A stretch of DNA of 5,074 bases from positions 1 through 5,074 of the forward strand of contig DATBWU010000082.1 in NCBI GenBank assembly GCA_036514635.1. Direction: 5' to 3'. Below, in pieces: positions 1-4,431 of the stretch. The notes under the pieces are model-generated. The model ran no database searches and was not told the DNA's origin. It was given only the letters and a program-made list of their open reading frames with translations. The stretch's first letter is position 1; each line of letters starts with the position of its first letter. The DNA comes from DASSFZ01 sp036514635 (GTDB taxonomy: Bacteria; Chloroflexota; Anaerolineae; Fen-1058). The translations under genes were made by a program, and so were the position numbers.

Positions 1-551
1 GCGTCGAGCGGCGCTCGTCCATAGGCGCGCGCCAGTTGCACATTCGCTTCTTCGATATGCGAGCCGAGCGCCTCGGCGAACGCGCCGCGATTCGCCATCA
101 GCCCGGCGCGCAATCCGGTGCGCGCGGCCTTATCGGTGTACGCCGGGCCGATGCCGCGCTGGGTCGTGCCGAGGGCGTCGGCTCCGCGCCGCGCCTCCCG
201 CGCGCCGTCGAGCGCAACGTGGCTGGGCAAGAGCAGGTGCGCCGCCGGATCGATCTTGAGGCGACGCGGATTGAGTTCGGCGCCGAGCGCGTTGAGTTCG
301 TCCACTTCGCGCGCCAGCGATCGCAGGTTGACGACCATGCCCGCGGCGAGCACGCACTGGCTGCGCGGATGGAACGCGCCCGCGGGCACGAGATGCGTGC
401 GGACGAGCGTGTTGCCGATGGTGATGGAGTGGCCGGCGTTGTCGCCGCCGTTATAGCGCGCGACGATGGCCGATTCGGCGGCGAGCCGGTCGGCGATGTG
501 GCCTTTGCCTTCATCGCCCCACTGGGCGCCGATCAATGCGATGACGGGCAT
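1..551 (-). CDS. purA: Adenylosuccinate synthetase, N-terminal 183 residues (3' end outside window)
   Basis: PurA joins IMP and aspartate using GTP to give adenylosuccinate, the first committed step from IMP to AMP, in the cytoplasm. The translation opens MPVIALIGAQWGDEGKGH, the family's GTP-binding loop with the catalytic Asp13. It continues with GGDNAGHS at 35-42, which contains the catalytic His41 in the same position as the E. coli enzyme. The signature GTTQRGIGPAYTDKAAR lies at 128-144. The reading frame is open to the window edge; about 430 residues is normal, so more than half is missing. The ATG at 551 is chosen because GAGGTG lies 6 nt upstream (558-563) and the N-terminus matches the family. 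Residue 18 is His where the E. coli protein has Lys (GKGK), and residue 37 is Asp where E. coli has His. The gene diverges from the LysM gene. Confidence 0.96.
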   Translation of the reverse strand, partial: MPVIALIGAQWGDEGKGHIADRLAAESAIVARYNGGDNAGHSITIGNTLVRTHLVPAGAFHPRSQCVLAAGMVVNLRSLAREVDELNALGAELNPRRLKIDPAAHLLLPSHVALDGAREARRGADALGTTQRGIGPAYTDKAARTGLRAGLMANRGAFAEALGSHIEEANVQLARAYGRAPLD

Positions 552-593
552 GGCAATCACCTCAGTTGAGTTTCGCCTGGCTGACACACATTC

Positions 594-620
594 GACCCTC
601 GCGATGCGGCGGCGAGGGTC
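594..620 (-). promoter_or_regulatory. Perfect 9-bp inverted repeat in the presumed purA leader
   Basis: GACCCTCGC (594-602) and GCGAGGGTC (612-620) are exact reverse complements around a 9-nt loop. If purA is transcribed from the -10 box at 648-653, this GC-rich stem sits in the 5' leader, about 43 nt upstream of the start codon. There is no T-run after it in either direction, so it does not look like a simple terminator. It could be a leader structure or an operator; no known purine riboswitch or PurR box was recognised. Confidence 0.4.
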
Positions 621-647
621 TGCGGGACTGCATACGCACAGGGCGCG

Positions 648-653
648 ATTATA
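648..653 (-). promoter_or_regulatory. Probable -10 box of the purA promoter
   Basis: On the minus strand this reads TATAAT, an exact sigma-70-type -10 hexamer, in an AT-rich island within otherwise GC-rich DNA, about 97 nt upstream of the purA ATG. No convincing TTGACA-like hexamer is seen 16-18 nt upstream of it (around 670-676), so the -35 element is weak or absent. The location is sensible for purA, but the assignment rests on one hexamer. Confidence 0.45.
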
Positions 654-752
654 ACACGATCAGTAGCGATGCTCTACATCCTTTGACGGAGCGCCCTTTC
701 GGCATCTTGTCCGACGACAAGCGCATCGAATTCGACCATACTGATGCCAGTC

Positions 753-759
753 AAGGAGG
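753..759 (+). promoter_or_regulatory. Strong ribosome binding site of the LysM gene
   Basis: AAGGAGG is a near-perfect complement of the 16S rRNA 3' end, placed 5 nt before the ATG at 765. It decides the start codon, because the upstream in-frame ATG at 744 would put this motif inside the coding region. The strength suggests efficient translation, as is common for small secreted proteins. Confidence 0.85.
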
Positions 760-764
760 CTATC

Positions 765-1169
765 ATGAAACGCACCCTCTCAATCCCGATCGTTGTGCTG
801 CTCTCTCTGCTCATCAGCTCGGTGGCGATGGCCGCGCCCACGCAGGCCGGCGGGTACTACTACACCGTCCGGTTCGGCGACACGCTGTTCTCAATTGGCC
901 GCGCAGCGGGTGTCAGCCCGTGGACGATTGCCAGCGTGAACGGCCTCGTGAATCCCAACCTGATTTACGCGGGCCAGGTTCTGTGGATTCCGGTCCAGAC
1001 TCCGCCGCCGCCCGTGTGCGGTTACTGGCGTGTTGTGCAGTTCGGCGAGACGCTGTTCTCGATTGGCCGCTCGACGGGTGTGAGCGCGTGGTCAATCGCC
1101 TCGGCGAATGGTCTATACAATATGAATCTGATCTACGCCGGGCAGTCGTTATGGATTCCGTGCCAGTAA
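765..1169 (+). CDS. Small secreted protein with two LysM domains
   Basis: This 134-residue protein has a signal peptide: Lys2-Arg3, a hydrophobic stretch 5-20, and a likely cleavage after AMA at 21-23. Two LysM domains follow, at about 32-76 and 88-132, each with the family pattern (YTVRFGDTLFSIGR...VNPNLIYAGQVLWIP). A linker TPPPP at 79-83 joins them. LysM domains bind GlcNAc-containing glycans such as peptidoglycan, so the mature protein probably sits at the cell envelope or outside the cell. It has no catalytic domain. Cys85 and Cys133, the only cysteines, bracket the second LysM. The ATG at 765 is preferred over the in-frame ATG at 744 because AAGGAGG (753-759) lies 5 nt before it and the signal peptide then starts MKRT. 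The two domains are about 70% identical, so they probably arose by internal duplication. The exact target is unknown. Confidence 0.93.
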   Translation: MKRTLSIPIVVLLSLLISSVAMAAPTQAGGYYYTVRFGDTLFSIGRAAGVSPWTIASVNGLVNPNLIYAGQVLWIPVQTPPPPVCGYWRVVQFGETLFSIGRSTGVSAWSIASANGLYNMNLIYAGQSLWIPCQ

Positions 1170-1188
1170 ACGCCAACAGTTCTACATG

Positions 1189-1222
1189 AAGAGGCCCTTG
1201 CCTGTCCCGGTAAGGGCCTCTT
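1189..1222. terminator. Hairpin between two convergent genes, probable bidirectional terminator
   Basis: AAGAGGCCCTT (1189-1199) and AAGGGCCTCTT (1212-1222) are exact reverse complements. The stem can extend inward by one G-T and two C-G pairs, leaving the loop TGTCCC (1203-1208). It begins 19 nt after the LysM stop. Its last two bases are part of the stop codon (1221-1223) of the convergent histidine-phosphatase gene, so it can serve both. The T-tract is only TT on either strand, so termination may be weak or need other factors. Confidence 0.7.
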
Positions 1223-1943
1223 ACGTGATCAAGTCCCTGGGCAGGAAGTCGACGCGGTTCTGGTACATCAGCGTAACGTGGTCGTCTTCAAAATCGATGC
1301 GCGTGATGCCGGTGTTGTTCATCAAAAACCAGAAGCCGTCGGTGGCCGGCATGCCCAGCAGCGTCGTCATCAAGTGATAGTAGAAGCCGCCGTGGCTGAT
1401 CACAGCGACGTGATCGTTAGTGCTGCCATGACGTGTGGTGAGTTCATCGAGGACACGCCGGGCACGCGCCAGCCATTGCTCCGGCTCTTCAAACGGGCGA
1501 TTCCACCAACCCGACTCGTACATCGAGTCCGGCAGCACCAGATTCGGGAAGCGCTCAGCCATTTCGGCCCGCGCCAGCCCCGGCTGCGCGATTTTCTCCC
1601 CCGTCGCTTCGTCATCCAGATACATCCCGCCGGTCTCATGCAGATCGTCCCACGGCATGAGCGGTAACTCCAGCGCCCGAGCGACGATCGAGCCGGTGTG
1701 GGCGGCGCGAATCATCAGGCTCGAATACACGTGTGTGATGCCGAAGCCATTGACGTTCTGCGGGTCCCATGTGCCGTTCGCGCCATTAGAACCGGCCTGC
1801 CTCAGAGACTGGCCGAGCCGTTCGGCTTGCCGCAGGCCGATGTCGGTCAATTCGGGATCGTGGCTGCGTCCTTTCCACGAGCTGGTCTGATCGTAGAGTC
1901 GATTGTTCGTCGATTGGGCGTGGCGAATGAAATAGAATTGCAT
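1221..1943 (-). CDS. Histidine phosphatase family protein (phosphoglycerate mutase-like)
   Basis: This 240-residue protein belongs to the branch-1 histidine phosphatases, which form a phosphohistidine during phosphate transfer. The RHG-type motif is IRHAQST at 6-12 (His8 is the nucleophile). LTDIGLRQAERLG at 32-44 is the usual second block. SSLMIRAAHTG at 74-84 supplies the phosphate-pocket Arg79. HETGG at 102-106 supplies the likely acid Glu103, and SHGG at 183-186 supplies His184. All catalytic positions are present. The substrate cannot be read from sequence; a metabolite phosphatase is as likely as a mutase. The ATG at 1943 is chosen because it puts RHAQ at the normal distance from the N-terminus and has GAGGAA (1953-1958) 9 nt upstream. 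A longer in-frame start at 2048 would translate the palindromic repeats and is rejected. The gene converges with the LysM gene and shares its terminator hairpin. Confidence 0.9.
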   Translation of the reverse strand: MQFYFIRHAQSTNNRLYDQTSSWKGRSHDPELTDIGLRQAERLGQSLRQAGSNGANGTWDPQNVNGFGITHVYSSLMIRAAHTGSIVARALELPLMPWDDLHETGGMYLDDEATGEKIAQPGLARAEMAERFPNLVLPDSMYESGWWNRPFEEPEQWLARARRVLDELTTRHGSTNDHVAVISHGGFYYHLMTTLLGMPATDGFWFLMNNTGITRIDFEDDHVTLMYQNRVDFLPRDLIT

Positions 1944-1983
1944 GTAACGCGTTTCCTCGCACATGATGATTGTGTGAGCGGCA

Positions 1984-2009
1984 TGTAGTAACGACTGTAG
2001 TAACGACTG
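1984..2009 (+). repeat. Tandem 12-bp repeat, left edge of the REP/RAYT module
   Basis: TGTAGTAACGAC occurs twice head to tail (1984-1995 and 1996-2007) and is followed by TG. Each copy is the outer half of the REP unit, without its partner arm. It lies 41 bp upstream of the histidine-phosphatase start codon, so it may sit in that gene's promoter or leader. Confidence 0.8.
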
Positions 2010-2019
2010 CACTGCGAGG

Positions 2020-2049
2020 GCAACTGAGTCGCTGTGACAGTCGCTCATT
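2020..2049. repeat. Degenerate REP unit plus inverted half-site
   Basis: GCAACTGAGTCGCT (2020-2033) resembles GCGACTGAAGTCGCT with one substitution and one deleted base. It is followed by CAGTCGCTCATT (2038-2049), the exact reverse complement of 2772-2783 on the other side of the transposase gene. These look like decayed or rearranged REP copies. Confidence 0.6.
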
Positions 2050-2055
2050 TCTCAT

Positions 2056-2078
2056 GGCGAGCGACTGAAGTCGCCGCC
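2056..2078. repeat. REP palindrome (GCGACTGAAGTCGC with GGCG/CGCC extension)
   Basis: GCGACT (2061-2066) and AGTCGC (2069-2074) pair around the dinucleotide GA. The outer GGCG (2056-2059) pairs with CGCC (2075-2078), leaving A2060 as a single bulge. A 10-bp stem interrupted by a bulge near the foot is typical of REP elements recognised by RAYT proteins. Confidence 0.8.
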
Positions 2079-2097
2079 AGAAATAGACATGCACGGA

Positions 2098-2125
2098 GTA
2101 ACGAGTTTAGTCGTTTATGACGATG
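2098..2125 (+). repeat. Degraded AACGACT-type REP unit next to the RAYT stop codon
   Basis: Positions 2099-2116 match TAACGACTTTAGTCGTTA (2755-2772) at 16 of 18 bases. The similarity continues through ATGA-CGA-TG to 2125, so it is a direct copy of the segment on the far side of the gene. One mismatch (G2105) breaks the hairpin arm. It ends 2 bp before the transposase stop codon. Confidence 0.75.
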
Positions 2126-2127
2126 TA

Positions 2128-2745
2128 TCAATCATCCCAGCCCTTCCCAGAATCGCCGGGCGGATGGGTTTTCCACACTTTGCGCAACCATGTACGGCCA
2201 TAGTTTTCTGCTTCCACATACGTGTGCAGGCTCGACCACGGCCACTCGTACGGATCGTCCACGTACCGATGTTTGACAGGGTTGACATGGATGTAATTCA
2301 GCGCCTGATAGAAATGTGCGTCATTGCGTATCACTCGATCGCTGAACCGATACCAAACTTGTCGTTGGCCGGTTTGCCCGTCCGCCCAGTTCCATTCTCG
2401 TGAGGTCGTGCCGTGCAATTGCTTGAGCGCCGCTGACACCTGATCAAGTGACTCGACATTGATGAGGATGTGGTAGTGATTCGGCAGGACCACCCAGCCG
2501 AACACTTCGGCGCAAATACTCTGCATTGCTGTGAGCAAACGCACTTCGAACTCGGTGCGTCGATCGGGTAGAGCCATGATCGGAACGTGTTCGAAGTTGG
2601 CGGCGGTGATCAGGTAGTGGCCGGCCTCGCGAAACGGGTGTGGTGGCGCGTGAAGTGGGTAGCCGCGCTCGCGCCGCTGGCGCAAGACCTCATTCCGCTC
2701 TTCGGAGGTCAGGCGGCGATACTCGTAGGGCATGGTCGTTTTCAC
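2128..2745 (-). CDS. REP-associated tyrosine transposase (RAYT), Y1 HUH family
   Basis: RAYTs are single-domain relatives of the IS200/IS605 TnpA that cut and join single-stranded REP hairpins through a phosphotyrosine link. The HUH metal-binding motif is NHYHIL (His90 and His92, in VVLPNHYHILI). NYIHVNPVKHRYV at 150-162 carries the likely catalytic Tyr151, followed by YEWPWSS at 166-172, a conserved RAYT block. The N-terminus has a basic stretch RQRRERGYPLHAPPHP at 22-37, and the C-terminus ends GDSGKGWDD. At 205 residues with all motifs present it looks intact. The start is uncertain: GTG at 2745 or ATG at 2733 (MPYEYRRLT). Neither has a clear Shine-Dalgarno, and I slightly favour the ATG on family resemblance. 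Palindromic repeats flank it within 30 bp on both sides. It is probably a chromosomal, partly domesticated gene rather than an active insertion sequence. Confidence 0.92.
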   Translation of the reverse strand: MKTTMPYEYRRLTSEERNEVLRQRRERGYPLHAPPHPFREAGHYLITAANFEHVPIMALPDRRTEFEVRLLTAMQSICAEVFGWVVLPNHYHILINVESLDQVSAALKQLHGTTSREWNWADGQTGQRQVWYRFSDRVIRNDAHFYQALNYIHVNPVKHRYVDDPYEWPWSSLHTYVEAENYGRTWLRKVWKTHPPGDSGKGWDD

Positions 2746-2750
2746 TGCAA

Positions 2751-2796
2751 GTAATAACGACTTTAGTCGTTAATGAGCGACTGAAGTCGCTACTAC
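2751..2796. repeat. Composite REP unit: two hairpins within a larger imperfect palindrome
   Basis: TAACGACT (2755-2762) pairs perfectly with AGTCGTTA (2765-2772). AGCGACT (2776-2782) pairs perfectly with AGTCGCT (2785-2791). In addition the ends GTAATAACGACT (2751-2762) and AGTCGCTACTAC (2785-2796) are inverted repeats matching at 10 of 12 positions, so the DNA can fold as two small hairpins or one large one. It lies just upstream of the transposase start and probably overlaps its promoter. This is the best-preserved copy in the window. Confidence 0.85.
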
Positions 2797-2810
2797 CATT
2801 GCTTAGCTCT

Positions 2811-2832
2811 CGCGACTGAAGTCGTGACTACA
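2811..2832. repeat. REP palindrome at the 3' end of the M32 peptidase gene
   Basis: CGCGACT (2811-2817) pairs with AGTCGTG (2820-2826) around GA, with one G-T pair. The following ACTACA completes the outer edge motif and includes the peptidase stop codon (2828-2830). In a peptidase transcript this hairpin would form directly after the stop, where REP elements are known to affect mRNA decay and termination. Confidence 0.8.
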
Positions 2833-4333
2833 GCTGATACAACTCCCCATACTTTCTTCGCAGGTAGGCGATATACGATTCGATCTTCAGCGGCCCGCCG
2901 GTGACCCTTTCGATCAGCTCGGGCGCGGTGTACTTGCTGCCGTGCTGGTAGATGTTCTCGCGCAGCCAGTGGTGCAGCGTGTCGAACTGGCCCTGCCGCA
3001 TCTCGTCTGGAATCTCTGGATGCGCCTTGAGCGCCGCGTCGAAGAACAGTGCGCTGAGGACATTGCCCAGCGTGTAACCCTGGAACATGCCGCCGACGAA
3101 GCCGGCGTACCAGTGGACATCCTGCAACACGCCGTCGCGATCATCCGGCGCGCGAATGCCGAGATCGGCCTGGTAAGCGGCGTGCCATACTTCCGGCAGA
3201 TCCTTCACCGCGAGCGTGCCTTCCAGCAACTGCAACTCGAACTCGAAGCGGATCATCACGTGCAGGTTATACGTCACTTCGTCGGCGTCAGTGCGGATCA
3301 GCGAGCGCTGCACTTTGTTGATCGCGCGGTAGAATGCGTCGAGCGAGACGGAGCCGAGCGACTCGGGAAATACGGCCTGCAATTTCGGATAATAGAATTC
3401 CCAGAAGGGGCGGCTGCGGCTGACCAGGTTCTCCCACGTGCGCGACTGGCTCTCGTGCACGCCTGACGATGTGCCGTAGGCCAGCAGCGTGCCCTCAAAA
3501 TCCCGGCAGATGCCCTGCTCGTACATCGCGTGGCCGGCTTCGTGCGTCGTGCTGAAGAAGGCATCCGTGAAGTCGTGCTCTTTGACGCGGGTCGTGATGC
3601 GCACATCGCCCAGCGAGAACTTGATCATGAATGGGTGAGGGGTCTTGTCTTGCCGGCCGCGATCGAAGTCGTAGCCAAAGGCTTTGATCACGTCCAGCCC
3701 GAAGGCCAGCTGCCGGTCTTCCGGATACCGCTCGCGCAGGAACGAATCGTCGGCGACGGGCTGAGATGTGATCGCCCGAACGAACGGCACGAGTTGCTCG
3801 CGCAATTGTGCGACCATCGCTCGCACAGTCGAGGCTTTCATGCCGTAATCCGACATGTCGATTAGCGGATCGGCAATGTGCTCGTAGCCGGGGAAGCACT
3901 CGGCCCAACGTCGGCTCAGCTCCACCGTCTTTTCGAGGAGCGGCCTCATGCGCGCGAAATCGTTGGCGGGCCGCGCTTCGGTCCAGGCCTGGTACGAGGC
4001 CGCCGAGTGCTCGTTGAATTCCGCCACCAGCGCCGCCGGCACTTTCACCGACTTCTCATACTCGCGGCGCGTGAGGCGGATCAGCGCCGCATCATCTGAA
4101 TCGTAGGGCAGGCTCTCTTCGTAAGGACGCAGATCGTCGAGCAGTTTGCCGATCGCCGGCTCGGTGAACATCTCGTGCGCCAGCCGGCCGAGCGTCGCCA
4201 GCTGCCGGCCGCGTGCCTCTGCGCCGCCGGGCGGCATGTACGTCGTTTGATCCCAGCTCAACAGGGCATTCGCCGCGTTGAGATCGTCGATCGCCATCAA
4301 CCGGGTTTTCAGTTCCTTCAGTTTCGCTTCCAT
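2828..4333 (-). CDS. M32 family metallocarboxypeptidase (thermostable carboxypeptidase 1 type)
   Basis: This is a zinc-dependent cytoplasmic peptidase that removes C-terminal residues from peptides. The 501-residue length is normal for the family. The M32 motifs appear in order: HPF at 233-235; DVRIT at 243-247 (DxRxT); HEAGH at 264-268 (His264 and His268 bind zinc, Glu265 is catalytic); HESQ at 293-296 (Glu294 is the third zinc ligand); IRTDAD at 346-351; and GVLQDVHW at 401-408. The N-terminal LLSWDQTTYMPPGGAEARG at 24-42 is also typical. No signal peptide is present. The ATG at 4333 gives the usual family N-terminus; upstream there is only a G-rich GGGGGC instead of a canonical RBS. The TAG stop lies inside a REP-type repeat, although the C-terminus (YGELYQL) appears to have normal family length. 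Its likely role is peptide turnover; nothing in the context narrows it further. Confidence 0.96.
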   Translation of the reverse strand: MEAKLKELKTRLMAIDDLNAANALLSWDQTTYMPPGGAEARGRQLATLGRLAHEMFTEPAIGKLLDDLRPYEESLPYDSDDAALIRLTRREYEKSVKVPAALVAEFNEHSAASYQAWTEARPANDFARMRPLLEKTVELSRRWAECFPGYEHIADPLIDMSDYGMKASTVRAMVAQLREQLVPFVRAITSQPVADDSFLRERYPEDRQLAFGLDVIKAFGYDFDRGRQDKTPHPFMIKFSLGDVRITTRVKEHDFTDAFFSTTHEAGHAMYEQGICRDFEGTLLAYGTSSGVHESQSRTWENLVSRSRPFWEFYYPKLQAVFPESLGSVSLDAFYRAINKVQRSLIRTDADEVTYNLHVMIRFEFELQLLEGTLAVKDLPEVWHAAYQADLGIRAPDDRDGVLQDVHWYAGFVGGMFQGYTLGNVLSALFFDAALKAHPEIPDEMRQGQFDTLHHWLRENIYQHGSKYTAPELIERVTGGPLKIESYIAYLRRKYGELYQL

Positions 4334-4361
4334 GTAGCCCCCAGTGGAGAAGGCTCAAATG

Positions 4362-4428
4362 AACCACGGAGACACGCAGAGCACGGGGTACGCTGATCAA
4401 CCTCTGTGTCCTCTGTGCCTCCGTGGTT
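4362..4428. repeat. Long imperfect inverted repeat of the ACCACGGAG type
   Basis: AACCACGGAG (4362-4371) and CTCCGTGGTT (4419-4428) pair perfectly. Pairing continues inward to about 4388/4402 with three mismatches and several G-T pairs, leaving a loop of about 13 nt. The arms carry CACAGAG/CTCTGTG tracts. From memory, ACCACGGAGRCACAGAG-like intergenic repeats occur in many environmental bacterial genomes; I recall no established function. It fills the gap between the kinase stop (4432) and the peptidase start (4333). It could act as a terminator for the kinase, but no clear T-tract follows on the minus strand. Confidence 0.75.
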
Positions 4429-4431
4429 ATC

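Larger units (their letters stand above)
1984..2832. mobile_element. REP/RAYT module: transposase gene flanked by its palindromic repeats
   Basis: An 849-bp block contains one REP-associated tyrosine transposase gene and at least six repeat elements built from GCGACT/AGTCGC and AACGACT/AGTCGTT half-sites. The outer edges TGTAGTAACGAC (1984-1995) and GTCGTGACTACA (2821-2832) are inverted repeats with one mismatch in 12. CAGTCGCTCATT (2038-2049) is an exact reverse complement of 2772-2783. The segment 2098-2125 is a degraded direct copy of 2754-2783. No target-site duplication is evident next to the outer edges. RAYTs typically mobilise or maintain dispersed REP elements rather than move as a classical insertion sequence, so the outer limits are my inference. 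Confidence 0.65.

Noticed and set aside
36..569. Plus-strand open frame of 177 codons opposite purA
   Set aside because: It is antisense to a clear PurA, has an Arg/Ala/Gly-rich composition typical of GC-rich shadow frames, and has no recognisable domain.
706..721. Inverted repeat CTTGTC-CGAC-GACAAG upstream of the LysM gene as an operator
   Set aside because: Arms of 6 bp are short enough to arise by chance, and no convincing -35/-10 pair for the LysM gene could be placed around it. TTGACG at 683-688 lacks a -10 box at proper spacing.
566..1189. Plus-strand open frame of 207 codons spanning the LysM gene
   Set aside because: It runs in another frame through the LysM coding region. The LysM frame has a signal peptide, a strong RBS and clear domains; this one has none.
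1944..2048. N-terminal extension of the histidine phosphatase to the start at 2048
   Set aside because: The extra residues translate the palindromic repeats (SLLQSLLHAAH), do not fit the family, and a good RBS precedes the ATG at 1943.
1984..2125. CRISPR array
   Set aside because: Repeats are short, palindromic, of varying spacing and orientation, with no uniform spacers and no cas genes.
1978..2838. Target-site duplication around the REP/RAYT block
   Set aside because: The bases next to 1984 and 2832 show no matching direct repeat, so there is no evidence of classical IS insertion.
2942..3466. Plus-strand open frame of 174 codons opposite the M32 gene
   Set aside because: It is antisense to an intact M32 peptidase with all motifs. 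Other frames in 2914-4099 are rejected for the same reason.
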